Shown in pieces: positions 26,210-35,083 of a stretch of 62,133 nucleotides of DNA. Origin of the DNA: Planctomycetales bacterium (lineage in GTDB: Bacteria > Planctomycetota > Planctomycetia > Isosphaerales > Isosphaeraceae). The stretch lies in NCBI GenBank assembly GCA_027451885.1, contig DAIDHX010000127.1, forward strand, positions 1-62,133, read 5' to 3'. Each line of letters starts with the position of its first letter. Within the stretch, counting starts at the first letter, position 1. A program made the translations under genes and the position numbers. A model generated the notes under the pieces. That model did not search any database and was not told the DNA's origin. It was given only the letters and a program-made list of their open reading frames with translations.

Positions 26210-27088
26210 ATGAACAGCCGAGCATCGAGCGAGTACCGTTACGAAAAGCTAACCTGGCCAGACATCAACGACGCCGTCGCGCTGGGGAAGGTGTGTGTTT
26301 TGCCCTGTGGCTCGGTCGAGCAACATGGCCCGCATTTGCCGCTTGACGTCGATATCGTCTGCCCCACCGAAATCGCCCGCGGCGCAGGCCGATCGATCCC
26401 CCAATCGATGCTAGTCTTGCCCACGCATCCCTTCGGTTACACCGGGCATGTCATGGATTTTCCAGGCACGATCAACACCCATTACCCTCACTTTCTTGAG
26501 GGCGTGCTTGACGTCGTGAAGAGCCTGGCGTACCACGGCTTCAAGAAGGTGGTGCTCTTGAACGGCCACGGCTCCAACTGGCCGATCCTGGATCTGGCCG
26601 CCCGGCGGGCGAATCTCGAGACCGACGCGGAATGCATCCCAATCTCCTGGTGGAACCTGCTTACGATCGATAAGAACTTCTTGCCGAGCTGGCGCGAGAG
26701 TGTGTTCCCTGGCGGCTGCGCACACGCCTGCGAGCTCGAGACGTCGCTTTATCTTTATGCTTCGAGCGAGGATGTGCGGCACGACCGGATCCGCAGCGGG
26801 ACAATCTCGTTCAATACCGAGGAGAGCCCGTTCATGTGGGTCGACCTGTTCGCGGCGGGGCCGGCGACCTTGATCTCGTGGACAAGTAGCTATTCCGACA
26901 CCGGCGTGCTGGGTGATGCCGAGAAGGCGTCCGTCGAGAAGGGCAAAAGGGCTTACGATGAGGCGGTCGCGCAGCTTTGCCGCTTCGTGCTCTGGTTTCA
27001 AAAGCGGCCGCGAGACGTGCGCAGGGATTTGCACGCCGAGCGCCCGACGATTCCGCCGCCGTGGGGCGAGCGGCCCGGTGCGCGCTAG
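26210..27088 (+). CDS. Creatininase family protein
   Basis: The 292-residue protein carries the metal ligands of the creatininase/mycofactocin-type amidohydrolase fold: CGSVEQHGPHLPLDVD (Glu, His, Asp), LNGHGSNWPI (His), and CAHACELETSLYL (His, Glu). Family members hydrolyse cyclic or linear amides such as creatinine, or process the RRE peptide of mycofactocin; no mycofactocin genes are present here, so the substrate is unknown. There is no signal peptide, so it should be cytoplasmic. The upstream region is non-coding and hairpin-rich, and a terminator-like hairpin follows. Confidence 0.9.
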   Translation: MNSRASSEYRYEKLTWPDINDAVALGKVCVLPCGSVEQHGPHLPLDVDIVCPTEIARGAGRSIPQSMLVLPTHPFGYTGHVMDFPGTINTHYPHFLEGVLDVVKSLAYHGFKKVVLLNGHGSNWPILDLAARRANLETDAECIPISWWNLLTIDKNFLPSWRESVFPGGCAHACELETSLYLYASSEDVRHDRIRSGTISFNTEESPFMWVDLFAAGPATLISWTSSYSDTGVLGDAEKASVEKGKRAYDEAVAQLCRFVLWFQKRPRDVRRDLHAERPTIPPPWGERPGAR

Positions 27089-27122
27089 GGGCTTTCGCCC
27101 CGTTACCGCGCGTGCTTTTTTC
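27083..27122 (+). terminator. Rho-independent terminator-like hairpin with T-run
   Basis: GGGGC pairs with GCCCC over a short loop directly after the stop codon, flanked by GCGCGC and GCGCGT arms that can extend the stem through a loop. TTTTTTCTTT follows from 27116. Confidence 0.55.
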
Positions 27123-27222
27123 TTTGTCACACCCGACGCAATTGGATGGACCTCCCTGTTGCAGAGCGATGGTCCTGGGCGTTCGTCCCAGGAGATGAAG
27201 GCTCAAACTGGGAGATTGACCC

Positions 27223-28896
27223 ATGCTTGCTGCGATTGCGCTTCGTTCTCTTTCCCCCTGCACGCGGGGGTGGGTGACCCTCATCCTGGCCGTCGCCAGC
27301 CTGGTTTTTGGCAGAACGGCTCACGCTCAGGAACAGACGCTGGAAGAAATGGAGTGGGTTGGGAAGCAGGTAATTCCAGCCCAGGCGGGATTCTCGCTCC
27401 GAAACGGCGAAGCCCCGGTCGAGCTTCAGCACAGGGTGCTGGTTTACAAGGTCGAGAAGGTCAATGGGCCGTGGCTTTGGTTGGTGGCCGACGACGTCGA
27501 GGGTTGGGCGCAGCCGAGTCAAGTGGTCGCCGAGGACAAGGCGCTCGATGTCTTGACGGAAGCCATCCGGGCGAATCCGAACGACGCCTATGCCTTCGCC
27601 ATGCGCGGCTTTGCCTGGAGAGAGTTGCGCAAGGACCTGGATGTCGCTCTCGGAGACTATGACGAGGCGATCCGGCTGGACCCCGCTTCGGTCGAGGCGC
27701 GGTTGGGCCGCGGCGCGATTTACCGCTCAAAGCGCGATTACGACCGGGCGATGGCCGATTATGACGAGGCCATTCGCCTGGATTCCAACAGCCCCACCGC
27801 GCATGCAGAACGTGCCTGGTTATGGAGGCTCAAGCAGGATCTCGACAAGGCGATGGCCGACTATTCCGAGGCCATTCGCCGCGATCCCAGGAACTCCACT
27901 CTCTATAACTACCGCGGCATCGCATGGGACCTGAAGGGCGAGACGGACAAGGCCATCGCGGATTACTCCACGGCCATTCGGCTCAATCCGAAGAACGCTC
28001 ATGCCTACGGGAACCGTGGCCGAGACCGACTCAGTCGTGGCGAATACGATCGCGGAATCGCCGATTTTGAAATCGCCCTCCGCCTCGACCCCAAGAATCT
28101 TGTGAATGTCTCGGGACGCGCTGAGGGGTACCGCAAGAAGGGAGACTTTGAGAAGGCGCTCACGGAACTGAACGATGCGATCAAGTCCCACCCGGAAGCC
28201 GCGAGTTTGTTCAGCGATCGGGCCAGTGTCTGGCTCGAAAAGCGCGATTTCGCCAAGGCGAATGAGGACTTCGATCGCTGCGTGCAGCTTTCTCCCCAGG
28301 ATGCCGTCAGCCTTTTCAATCGAGCCGTCGGACGCCAGTGCGCGGGGAAGATCAGCCTCTCGCTTGCCGATCTAAGCCGGGCGATCCGGCTTACCCCCAA
28401 GGAAAAGGACTATGTCGCCGCGCGGAGTGAGACCTATCTTGCGCTCGGCGAATATGACCGCGCGCGGGCTGACTGCGATACGTATCTCAGGCTGACCGAT
28501 GACGCGGGCTGGAAAAAAGGCGAAGGGATTCTCCTCGCGCTCCTGGCTCATGCGGCGGCCCGGCTTGCGAAGAAGGACCAGGATTGCGAGCGTTACCTGC
28601 GGCTCTGCGAGGAAAAGTCCCCGCCCGACAACCCGCTCATGCCGTATGTACGCTATCTTCGCGGCCAGATCCAGGAAGACGAGTTGCTGGACGGCGTTTC
28701 CGGGGACTGGACGACCCACGCGGTGCGGCTTCTGCTGGGCCTGGATCGCGAGCTCAAGGGCAAGCGCGACGAGGCCATCGAGCATTACCAGTTCGTTAAG
28801 GAAAATGCCCGGCCTTCGACCTGGCAGTGCCGCATGGTCCTGATTCGGCTCGATTTCCTGGAACACGGCGTCAAGACCGCGGAGAAAAAGCCCTAG
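27223..28896 (+). CDS. Exported TPR-repeat protein with SH3-like N-terminal region
   Basis: The 557-residue protein has a signal peptide (VTLILAVASLVFGRTAHAQ). Residues about 45-105 form an SH3-like beta region ending WLVADDVEGWAQPSQVV. At least nine tetratricopeptide units follow, each built like DKAIADYSTAIRLNPKNAHAYGNRG or DYDRAMADYDEAIRLDSN. TPR arrays bind peptides or partner proteins, so this is probably a periplasmic scaffold. GGGAG sits 8 nt before ATG 27223. It is followed after 170 bp by the SGNH gene, so co-transcription is uncertain. A near-identical SH3-plus-TPR design occurs in many planctomycete genomes. Confidence 0.85.
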   Translation: MLAAIALRSLSPCTRGWVTLILAVASLVFGRTAHAQEQTLEEMEWVGKQVIPAQAGFSLRNGEAPVELQHRVLVYKVEKVNGPWLWLVADDVEGWAQPSQVVAEDKALDVLTEAIRANPNDAYAFAMRGFAWRELRKDLDVALGDYDEAIRLDPASVEARLGRGAIYRSKRDYDRAMADYDEAIRLDSNSPTAHAERAWLWRLKQDLDKAMADYSEAIRRDPRNSTLYNYRGIAWDLKGETDKAIADYSTAIRLNPKNAHAYGNRGRDRLSRGEYDRGIADFEIALRLDPKNLVNVSGRAEGYRKKGDFEKALTELNDAIKSHPEAASLFSDRASVWLEKRDFAKANEDFDRCVQLSPQDAVSLFNRAVGRQCAGKISLSLADLSRAIRLTPKEKDYVAARSETYLALGEYDRARADCDTYLRLTDDAGWKKGEGILLALLAHAAARLAKKDQDCERYLRLCEEKSPPDNPLMPYVRYLRGQIQEDELLDGVSGDWTTHAVRLLLGLDRELKGKRDEAIEHYQFVKENARPSTWQCRMVLIRLDFLEHGVKTAEKKP

Positions 28897-28940
28897 CCAG
28901 GCGCTCGGGCGCGGCGAAACTCTCATCCCGCGGAGGAGCG

Positions 28941-28979
28941 GAATATCGACCGGGCACAGGCAATCCGTGTAGGATATTC
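28941..28979. repeat. Inverted repeat between the TPR and SGNH genes
   Basis: GAATATC (28941-28947) pairs with GATATTC (28973-28979). Inside it CAC-A-GG and CC-GTG can form a second helix with one bulge and a CAAT loop. It lies about 90 bp upstream of the SGNH start and could be an operator or a leader hairpin. Confidence 0.35.
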
Positions 28980-29069
28980 TTATGGAAGAGTGCGTCGCGC
29001 CCGGGGCACGCTTCCGCTCGCCTCGGTCGTGCTCGAACAACCCGCCCGAATCTCCGCCGGGAGCCCGCT

Positions 29070-30257
29070 GTGTTTGCTCGCCTGACGTATGCAAGCGCCC
29101 TCGCCATGACGGCGTGGGCGAGCCTCGCTGTTGCCGATGAGCCGTTTGTCTTCAAGGATGGCGACCGAGTCGTGTTCGTGGGCGATACGCTGATCGAACG
29201 CGAGGGCCGCTACGGCTATCTCGAAACCGCGCTCACCATTCAGAACCCTGGCAAACACCTGACGTTTCGCAACCTGGGCTGGAGCGGCGACACGGTTCGC
29301 GGCCTCTCGCGGGCCGGTTTCGACCCGCCCGAGGTCGGGTTTGAGCGGCTGATCGAGGAAATCCGCGCAGCCGAGCCAACCGTGCTGGTCTGCGGTTATG
29401 GCATGGCCGACTCATTCGACGGCGAGTCGGGGCTGGCGTCCTTCATCGAGGGGTACGAATCGCTGCTCGACCGGGTCGCCTTCACGAAGGCCCGGCTTAT
29501 CTTCTTGACGCCAATAGCCCATGAGGATCATGGGCCGCCGCTGCCAAACCCCGCGCGGCACAATGCCGCGCTTGAGCAATACGCCCGCGCCGTCGAAACC
29601 CTGGCGCGGAAGCGAGGCGCGGTCGTCGTCAACTTGCTCGGCCTCACACGCCCCACGAACGAGGCGGGCTGGCTGACAGATAACGGCATCCACCTGACCG
29701 AGAGCGGCAGCCGAGCCCTCGGAGAGCGCGTGGCCCAGGCGCTCGCCGGCCGTCCGCCGAGCGGCCAGGAAGCGATCACGCTCGGGGCGGATGGACGCTG
29801 GAGCGGCACTCCCGCCGTGGTCATCAATCAAAAAGAAGCCAAGCTCGGTTATGCCTTCCGCCTGCGGTTTCCTGGTTCTCGGCCCCAGAGCCTGCGGATC
29901 TCCGCCGCGGGGCTGGGCGCGGGACGATACAGCCTGGTGATTGACACCCGTCCGGCAGCGTCAGGAACGGCCGCCGACTGGGGGCGCGGAGTGGTTGTTC
30001 CTTCGCCCGAGATCGGCGCAACCCAGCGACTACGGATCGCCATCAATCGCAAGAACGAGCTCTTTTTTCATCGCTGGAGGCCGCAGAACATCACCTATCT
30101 CTTTGGCTTTCGCAAGCACGAGCAAGGCAACAACGCGATCGAGGTGCCGCGCTTCGACCCGCTCGTGCGAGAGGCCGAGTTGAAGATCACCGAGCTCGCC
30201 GCGCCCGCCTGGCACACCGTCGAGCTCTCGCCGATCGAGGAAGGAGCAGGCCGATGA
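29070..30257 (+). CDS. Secreted SGNH/GDSL-type hydrolase, nucleophile Ser replaced by Thr
   Basis: The 395-residue protein starts at GTG 29070 (GGGAG 6 nt upstream) with a signal peptide ending ASLAVADE. It follows the SGNH order: block I reads VFVGDTLIER (GDT instead of GDS, residues 38-40), block II FRNLGWSGDTVRG, block III VCGYGMAD, and block V TDNGIHL with Asp204 and His208 as the acid and base. The Thr at the nucleophile position may mean an altered mechanism or a binding role. About 180 extra C-terminal residues form a beta-rich domain. The stop overlaps the start of the haem-protein gene by 4 bp, so the two are translationally coupled and probably act together. Confidence 0.85.
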   Translation: MFARLTYASALAMTAWASLAVADEPFVFKDGDRVVFVGDTLIEREGRYGYLETALTIQNPGKHLTFRNLGWSGDTVRGLSRAGFDPPEVGFERLIEEIRAAEPTVLVCGYGMADSFDGESGLASFIEGYESLLDRVAFTKARLIFLTPIAHEDHGPPLPNPARHNAALEQYARAVETLARKRGAVVVNLLGLTRPTNEAGWLTDNGIHLTESGSRALGERVAQALAGRPPSGQEAITLGADGRWSGTPAVVINQKEAKLGYAFRLRFPGSRPQSLRISAAGLGAGRYSLVIDTRPAASGTAADWGRGVVVPSPEIGATQRLRIAINRKNELFFHRWRPQNITYLFGFRKHEQGNNAIEVPRFDPLVREAELKITELAAPAWHTVELSPIEEGAGR

Positions 30258-33200
30258 GCATTCAAAACTCCGCCTGGCGATTCGTGCTGGGCGCAATCGC
30301 GCTTGCGCTTTTCCCAGCGCCCGCAAGTGCGCAGCGCGCGCCCTTTCCCATCCCCGACCCGGATCCCGAGGTCGAGCGCAGATCGTTCGTGGTGGCAGAC
30401 GGCTTCGAGGTCAATCTCTATGCCGCTGATCCCATGATCCACAAGCCGATCCAGATGAACTTCGATCCCCAGGGCCGGCTCTGGATCGCAAGCTCCGAGA
30501 TCTATCCCCAGATCAAGCCGGGCCAGGTGGCCAATGACAAGATTCTGGTCGTGGAGGATACAAACGGCGACGGTACGGCCGAGAAGACGACCGTGTTCGC
30601 CGACGGGCTTTTGATCCCCACCGCGGTCGAACCGGGCGACGGCGGCGCCTACGTTGGCGCGAGCACAGAGCTCTTGCACCTGAAGGATCGCGACGGCGAC
30701 GGCCGGGCCGATGAGACCCGCGTGATGCTCTCCGGCTTCGGCACCGAGGACACGCACCACATCCTTCACACCCTGCGCTGGGGGCATGACGGGTACCTGT
30801 ACTTCAACCAATCGATCTATATTCACAGCCACATCGAAACGCCCTGGGGCGTGCGCAGGCTGGGTGGGGGCGGGATCTGGCGGTTCCAGCCGCGGTCGAT
30901 GGAGCTAGGCGTGTTCATACGGGGGCTTGTGAATCCCTGGGGGCATCATTCCGACGATTACGGCCAGTCGTTCGCGACGGACGGGGCAGGGGGCGAGGGC
31001 ATCAACTATTGCCTGCCGGGTGCGTACTATTTCACAGCGCCTGGGGCGGTGCGGGTGCTGCCTGGGCTCAATCCAGGCAGCCCCAAGTACTGCGGGCTCG
31101 AGCGGATTTCGGGGCGCCACTTGCCGGAATCGTGGCAGGGCGACCTGATCACGAATGACTTTCGCGGCAACCGAGTCTGCCGCTTCAAGCTCTCCGATGA
31201 CGGCGCGGGCTTTGCCGCTCGCGAGCTACCGGAGCTCATCAAGACGCGGCACGTGGCGTTTCGACCGATCGACGTCAAAATGGGGCCCGATGGCGCGATT
31301 TACATTGCCGACTGGTACAACCCCATCATCCAGCATGGCGAGGTAGACTTTCGCGACGCCCGGCGCGATCACACGCGCGGCCGGATCTGGCGCGTGACGG
31401 CCAAGGGGCGCCCGCTCGTACCCAGGCCGCGGCTCGTGAACGCGCGCACCGAGGATTTGCTCGAAGCGCTTCGTGCTCCCGAAGAATGGACGAGGCGGCA
31501 GGCCAAGCGTGTGCTCGCGGAGCGGGGCGCGCCCCGCGTGCTCCCCGCGCTCGATGCCTGGGTCGGGGCGATCGACCCTCACGACGCGTCCCGGGAGCAC
31601 GACCGGCTCGAGGCACTCTGGGCGTATCAGGCGCTCGGGCGGCTGGAGGCGAAGTTGCTCGCGTCGCTGCTGCAATCGAATGATCCCCGCGTGCGAGCGG
31701 CCGCGGTGCGGGCAGCAAGCCTGATGCCGGGACAGATCGCCGACCCCGTCCCCCTGCTGGCTCCCTATGCCCGCGATCCGAACCCGCGGGTGCGGCTCGA
31801 GGCCGCGCGGGCGCTCGCAGCCGTCCCGAGCGCGGCCGCGGCGCGAGAAGCCCTCGCCGCCGTGGAATTTCCCCGCGACCGATTCCTCGAATACGCAACC
31901 TGGCTCACAGCCCGTGAGCTCGCTCCTCACTGGCTGCCGCGGGTGCTCGCAGGCAAGTTCGATTTCGACGGCAAGACGCGCCGACTGGTATATGCCTGCC
32001 TGGCGGTCAGCACACCCGAAGTCGTAAGTCCCTTGCTCACGCTGCTGCAACAGGGCAAGGTTCCCAGCGACCAGCAAGCGGCCGTCGAGGACCTGGCCGC
32101 CAATCTTGGTAACGCGCGTGACCTTGCAGTCATGCTCGAATACACACTCACCGGCAAGGTGATTTCCCCCGCACGGCAGCGCGAGCTGGTGGCAAATCTG
32201 GAACGCGCTGCGAAACGCGGAGTCCGCCCCGCGGGCGACCTGACCGGCATCGCGCGGCTCTTCCCGCATCGCGATACGCCTCTGGCGATCGGGGCGATTC
32301 GGCTTGCGGGGGCCTGGCACAGACCGGAGTTCGCGCCCGCCCTCACTGCGCTCCTGGCGCGTGAGGATCTCGCAACCGATGTGCGAGCCGCGGCGATCGA
32401 CGCTCTGGTCAAGGAAGGAGGCGCGGAGGGTCAAAAGGCCGTCGAGCGGCTCCTGGAGGGCAACGGCTCGGCGGCCGCCCAGGCACGCGTGCTGGCCGCG
32501 CTCGTTGATCGTGATCCCGCCGCCGTCATGCCCAGGCTCGTGAAGTGGCTCGCCGCGCGTAAGGTTGACCAGCTTGACCCCACTCTGATTGTCTTTTCAC
32601 GCGTCCTGGATCGCACGGGGGCAGCGCAGGCGCTCGCGCACGGGCTTGACGCCACCGCACCCGCGCTTGACTCGGATCTCGCCAAGTTGCTCCTGCGAAA
32701 GCTGCGCACGATCGGCCGCGACGAGCCCGCGCTCGCCCGCGCGCTTGAACGCGCTGGCCGGTTTGAGTCGGCCCATCGCGTGCTTACAGCCGCTCAGCTC
32801 AAGGATCTTTTGGCCGAGGTCGCCCAGCACGGCAACCCCGCCCGGGGCGAGGCCGTGTTCCGCCGCGCGGAACTGGGGTGTCTCAAGTGCCACGCCATCT
32901 CGGGCGCGGGGGGGCAAGTTGGTCCTGGGCTCGAAAGCATCGGCGCCAGCGCGCAGGTCGATTACCTGATCGAGTCGATCCTCGAGCCCTCGAAGATGAT
33001 CAAGGAAAACTACCATTCGCTCGTCGTCGCCACCAATGACGGCAAGATCCATACCGGGATCAAGATCCGCGAGAACGACGCCGAGCTTGTGCTGCGCGAC
33101 GCCGAAGGGGCGGAGGACGCGATCCCCACGAGCGAGATCGACGGCCGCAAGCAAGGTGCATCGCTCATGCCCCAGGGACTCGTCGATCTGATGACGCACG

Positions 33201-33712
33201 CCGAGCTTGTGGACCTGGTGCGGTTTCTTTCCGAGCTGGGCAAGCTGGGTGCTTACGCCACGAGCACCGAGCGTGTGTTCCGCGCGTGGAACGTGCTCGA
33301 GCCGCCCGGCAAGCTTTCGAGCGCCGAGCTTGCGGCAATGCTCAGCGGCGATCAGGGGCCAGGCTGGAAGCAGGCATATGCCACCGTGGCCGGGCGGCTG
33401 CCGCTCGTCGAGTCGGCGCTCGCCCAGCCCCGCGGGCCGGGCCTCTTGCTGGCCCGGGCGCAGTTCGAGCTGACGACACCAGGTGCGATTCGCGTTGCGT
33501 TCAACTCACTCCACGGCGTAACGGTCTTCCTCGACGGCAAGATGATGCTGCCGAAGCAGGGGGCGCAGAACGCGCTTGAGCTTGAGCTCGAACGCGGAAT
33601 GCACACGCTCGGGCTTGCCGTGGACCGCCGGCAACGCCACGATGATCTGCGTGCGACGCTCGAGGATCTGCCCGGCTCGAAGGCCCAGGCGCGCGTGATC
33701 CTCGGCCGTTAG
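30254..33712 (+). CDS. PVC-type CxxCH haem protein with membrane-bound-dehydrogenase-like propeller and HEAT repeats
   Basis: The 1152-residue exported protein (signal ending PASAQR) shows three parts. Residues about 40-400 match the planctomycete/verrucomicrobial dehydrogenase-like beta-propeller (TIGR02604 type: FEVNLYAADPMIHKPIQMNF, IYIADWYNPI). Residues about 410-850 are HEAT-like helical repeats (DPRVRAAAVRAASLM). Residues about 860-1000 form the TIGR02603-type cytochrome domain with haem motif C876-LK-C879-H880, GQVGPGLESIG and the conserved ILEPSKMIKENY. The tail (FELTTPGAIRVAFNSL, VTVFLDGKMML) resembles a carbohydrate-binding PA14-like module. It is likely a periplasmic oxidoreductase passing electrons through the haem; the substrate is unknown. 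AGGAG lies 7 nt before the start. Confidence 0.92.
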   Translation: MSIQNSAWRFVLGAIALALFPAPASAQRAPFPIPDPDPEVERRSFVVADGFEVNLYAADPMIHKPIQMNFDPQGRLWIASSEIYPQIKPGQVANDKILVVEDTNGDGTAEKTTVFADGLLIPTAVEPGDGGAYVGASTELLHLKDRDGDGRADETRVMLSGFGTEDTHHILHTLRWGHDGYLYFNQSIYIHSHIETPWGVRRLGGGGIWRFQPRSMELGVFIRGLVNPWGHHSDDYGQSFATDGAGGEGINYCLPGAYYFTAPGAVRVLPGLNPGSPKYCGLERISGRHLPESWQGDLITNDFRGNRVCRFKLSDDGAGFAARELPELIKTRHVAFRPIDVKMGPDGAIYIADWYNPIIQHGEVDFRDARRDHTRGRIWRVTAKGRPLVPRPRLVNARTEDLLEALRAPEEWTRRQAKRVLAERGAPRVLPALDAWVGAIDPHDASREHDRLEALWAYQALGRLEAKLLASLLQSNDPRVRAAAVRAASLMPGQIADPVPLLAPYARDPNPRVRLEAARALAAVPSAAAAREALAAVEFPRDRFLEYATWLTARELAPHWLPRVLAGKFDFDGKTRRLVYACLAVSTPEVVSPLLTLLQQGKVPSDQQAAVEDLAANLGNARDLAVMLEYTLTGKVISPARQRELVANLERAAKRGVRPAGDLTGIARLFPHRDTPLAIGAIRLAGAWHRPEFAPALTALLAREDLATDVRAAAIDALVKEGGAEGQKAVERLLEGNGSAAAQARVLAALVDRDPAAVMPRLVKWLAARKVDQLDPTLIVFSRVLDRTGAAQALAHGLDATAPALDSDLAKLLLRKLRTIGRDEPALARALERAGRFESAHRVLTAAQLKDLLAEVAQHGNPARGEAVFRRAELGCLKCHAISGAGGQVGPGLESIGASAQVDYLIESILEPSKMIKENYHSLVVATNDGKIHTGIKIRENDAELVLRDAEGAEDAIPTSEIDGRKQGASLMPQGLVDLMTHAELVDLVRFLSELGKLGAYATSTERVFRAWNVLEPPGKLSSAELAAMLSGDQGPGWKQAYATVAGRLPLVESALAQPRGPGLLLARAQFELTTPGAIRVAFNSLHGVTVFLDGKMMLPKQGAQNALELELERGMHTLGLAVDRRQRHDDLRATLEDLPGSKAQARVILGR

Positions 33713-33737
33713 CGCGGTTCCGAGAGCGAGGCGTCTC

Positions 33738-34946
33738 GTGCCCTTTTCCGAGTTTTCGCAGGCGATTGCCGCGCTCGACCCGGCAAACGCGGACTACGCC
33801 GCCACCGTCGTTGACAAAATTCTCGCCTACTCGCGCGCTGCCCGCGCCAGCGACGCCCACTTTCAGCCTGGGCCGCTCGGCCTCGAGCTCAAGTTCCGTG
33901 TCGACGGTGTGCTGATCCCCGTGCTCTCACTGCCATCCAGGGTCGCGCCCAATATCGTCGCCAGGCTCAAGGTGCTCGCCGATCTGCTCACCTATCGCAC
34001 CGACATGCCCCAGGAAGGGCGGGTCCGCGGCCCCGCCGGCGAGGTCGAGATGCGGCTTTGCACCTTCCCCACACTCTTTGGGGAAAAAGCGGTGGTGCGG
34101 CTCTTCGCTGACCCTGGCCGCTTTCTCACGCTCAGCGACCTGGGGTTGCCGCTCGATCTGGCCGAGCATCTCTCGTGCCTGCTCGACCAGACTTCGGGCG
34201 CGATCGTGATCGCCGGCCCCGCCGGCAGCGGCAAGACGACCACCCTCTATGCTTGCCTGCGCGCACTCGCGGAACGGACCGCCGGCGCGCGGGCGCTCGT
34301 GTCGCTCGAGGACCCCATCGAGGCGATTCTGCCCGGTGTGGCCCAGTCGCAGGTCAATTCCGCGGCAGGCCTCACGCTCGAGGTCGGCCTGCGCTCGATC
34401 CTGCGGCAAGATCCCGAGGTCATCGCGATCGGCGAAATCCGCGACAAAGCCACTGCCGAGGTCGCGCTCCAGGCCTCGCTTACCGGTCACCTGATCGCCA
34501 CCACGTTTCACGCCGGAGGCGCCTGCGAGGTCGTCGGCCGTCTGCTCGACATGGGCATCGAGCCCTACGCCATCCGGAGCGGCGTTCGCGCGATTCTTGG
34601 CCTGCGCCTGGCACGCAGACTTTGTGAATGTGCTCGGCCCGCCCAGGACGACCGCGAACGGCTTGGCCTCGACGTTCACGAGGCGAAAATCCCCACCGGC
34701 TGCCCCCTGTGCGGCAACACAGGCTACCGCGGCCGCACCATCCTGGCCGAGCTGCTCGATCCCGAGCCCGAACCCATCGCCCGCGCCATCCTGGCACGCG
34801 ACGACGTCCGCCGGCTCGAAAAGGCCGCGCTCGAGACCCGCTTCATCCCCATCCTCCGCAGGGCCTGCCGTGCGGTTGAAGCGGGGCTCACCTCCCCCGC
34901 GGAAATCCGCCGCGTGCTGGGCTCGGGAGATCTGCGACTCCCCTAG
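33738..34946 (+). CDS. GspE/PilB-like assembly ATPase, short form
   Basis: The 402-residue protein (GTG start) is an AAA+ motor powering pseudopilus or pilus assembly. Seen are Walker A GPAGSGKTTT with Lys166, the Asp box LEDPIEAILPGVAQSQVN, Walker B VIAIGEIRD, the ASLTGHLIATTFHAG segment (usually STLHTN), and a zinc-ribbon-like Cys set (LCEC near 296, CPLC near 325). The N1E domain that ties GspE to GspL is missing: the protein starts directly with the N2-like region (SDAHFQPGPLGLELKFRVDG), consistent with no gspL here. It is 25 bp after the haem-protein gene and is followed by three GspF-like genes. Confidence 0.93.
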   Translation: MPFSEFSQAIAALDPANADYAATVVDKILAYSRAARASDAHFQPGPLGLELKFRVDGVLIPVLSLPSRVAPNIVARLKVLADLLTYRTDMPQEGRVRGPAGEVEMRLCTFPTLFGEKAVVRLFADPGRFLTLSDLGLPLDLAEHLSCLLDQTSGAIVIAGPAGSGKTTTLYACLRALAERTAGARALVSLEDPIEAILPGVAQSQVNSAAGLTLEVGLRSILRQDPEVIAIGEIRDKATAEVALQASLTGHLIATTFHAGGACEVVGRLLDMGIEPYAIRSGVRAILGLRLARRLCECARPAQDDRERLGLDVHEAKIPTGCPLCGNTGYRGRTILAELLDPEPEPIARAILARDDVRRLEKAALETRFIPILRRACRAVEAGLTSPAEIRRVLGSGDLRLP

Positions 34947-35008
34947 GCTGCAAACGCGGTTGCACGTGCCCATTCCACCCCAAGAATGCGAATCGAACGC
35001 CCGCGCCC

Positions 35009-35037
35009 TTGACAGCCTCGTACAAGTGTGGTGTACT
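35009..35037 (+). promoter_or_regulatory. Sigma-70-type promoter candidate upstream of the first GspF gene
   Basis: TTGACA (35009-35014, perfect -35) is followed after exactly 17 bp by TGTACT (35032-35037), four of six bases matching the -10 consensus. It lies 47 bp before the gene's start, in the only sizeable gap (137 bp) of the operon. Confidence 0.5.
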
Positions 35038-35054
35038 TGGCTCATACAAATGTA
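35021..35054 (+). promoter_or_regulatory. Two CopY/BlaI-type operator-like boxes
   Basis: TACAAGTGTG (35021-35030) and TACAAATGTA (35045-35054) both fit the TACA-NN-TGTA core recognised by BlaI/MecI/CopY-family repressors; the second is a perfect dyad and the first has one mismatch. The first lies inside the promoter spacer and the second just beyond the -10, the geometry of a repressed promoter. Such regulators are abundant in Planctomycetes, but none is encoded in this window. Confidence 0.4.
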
Positions 35055-35083
35055 AGGACTACCTCTTCCTCCGGCGGGTCGTG

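Noticed and set aside
26210-27088. Mycofactocin-system MftE
   Set aside because: The fold fits, but no mftA-C genes are nearby, so only the creatininase family is named.
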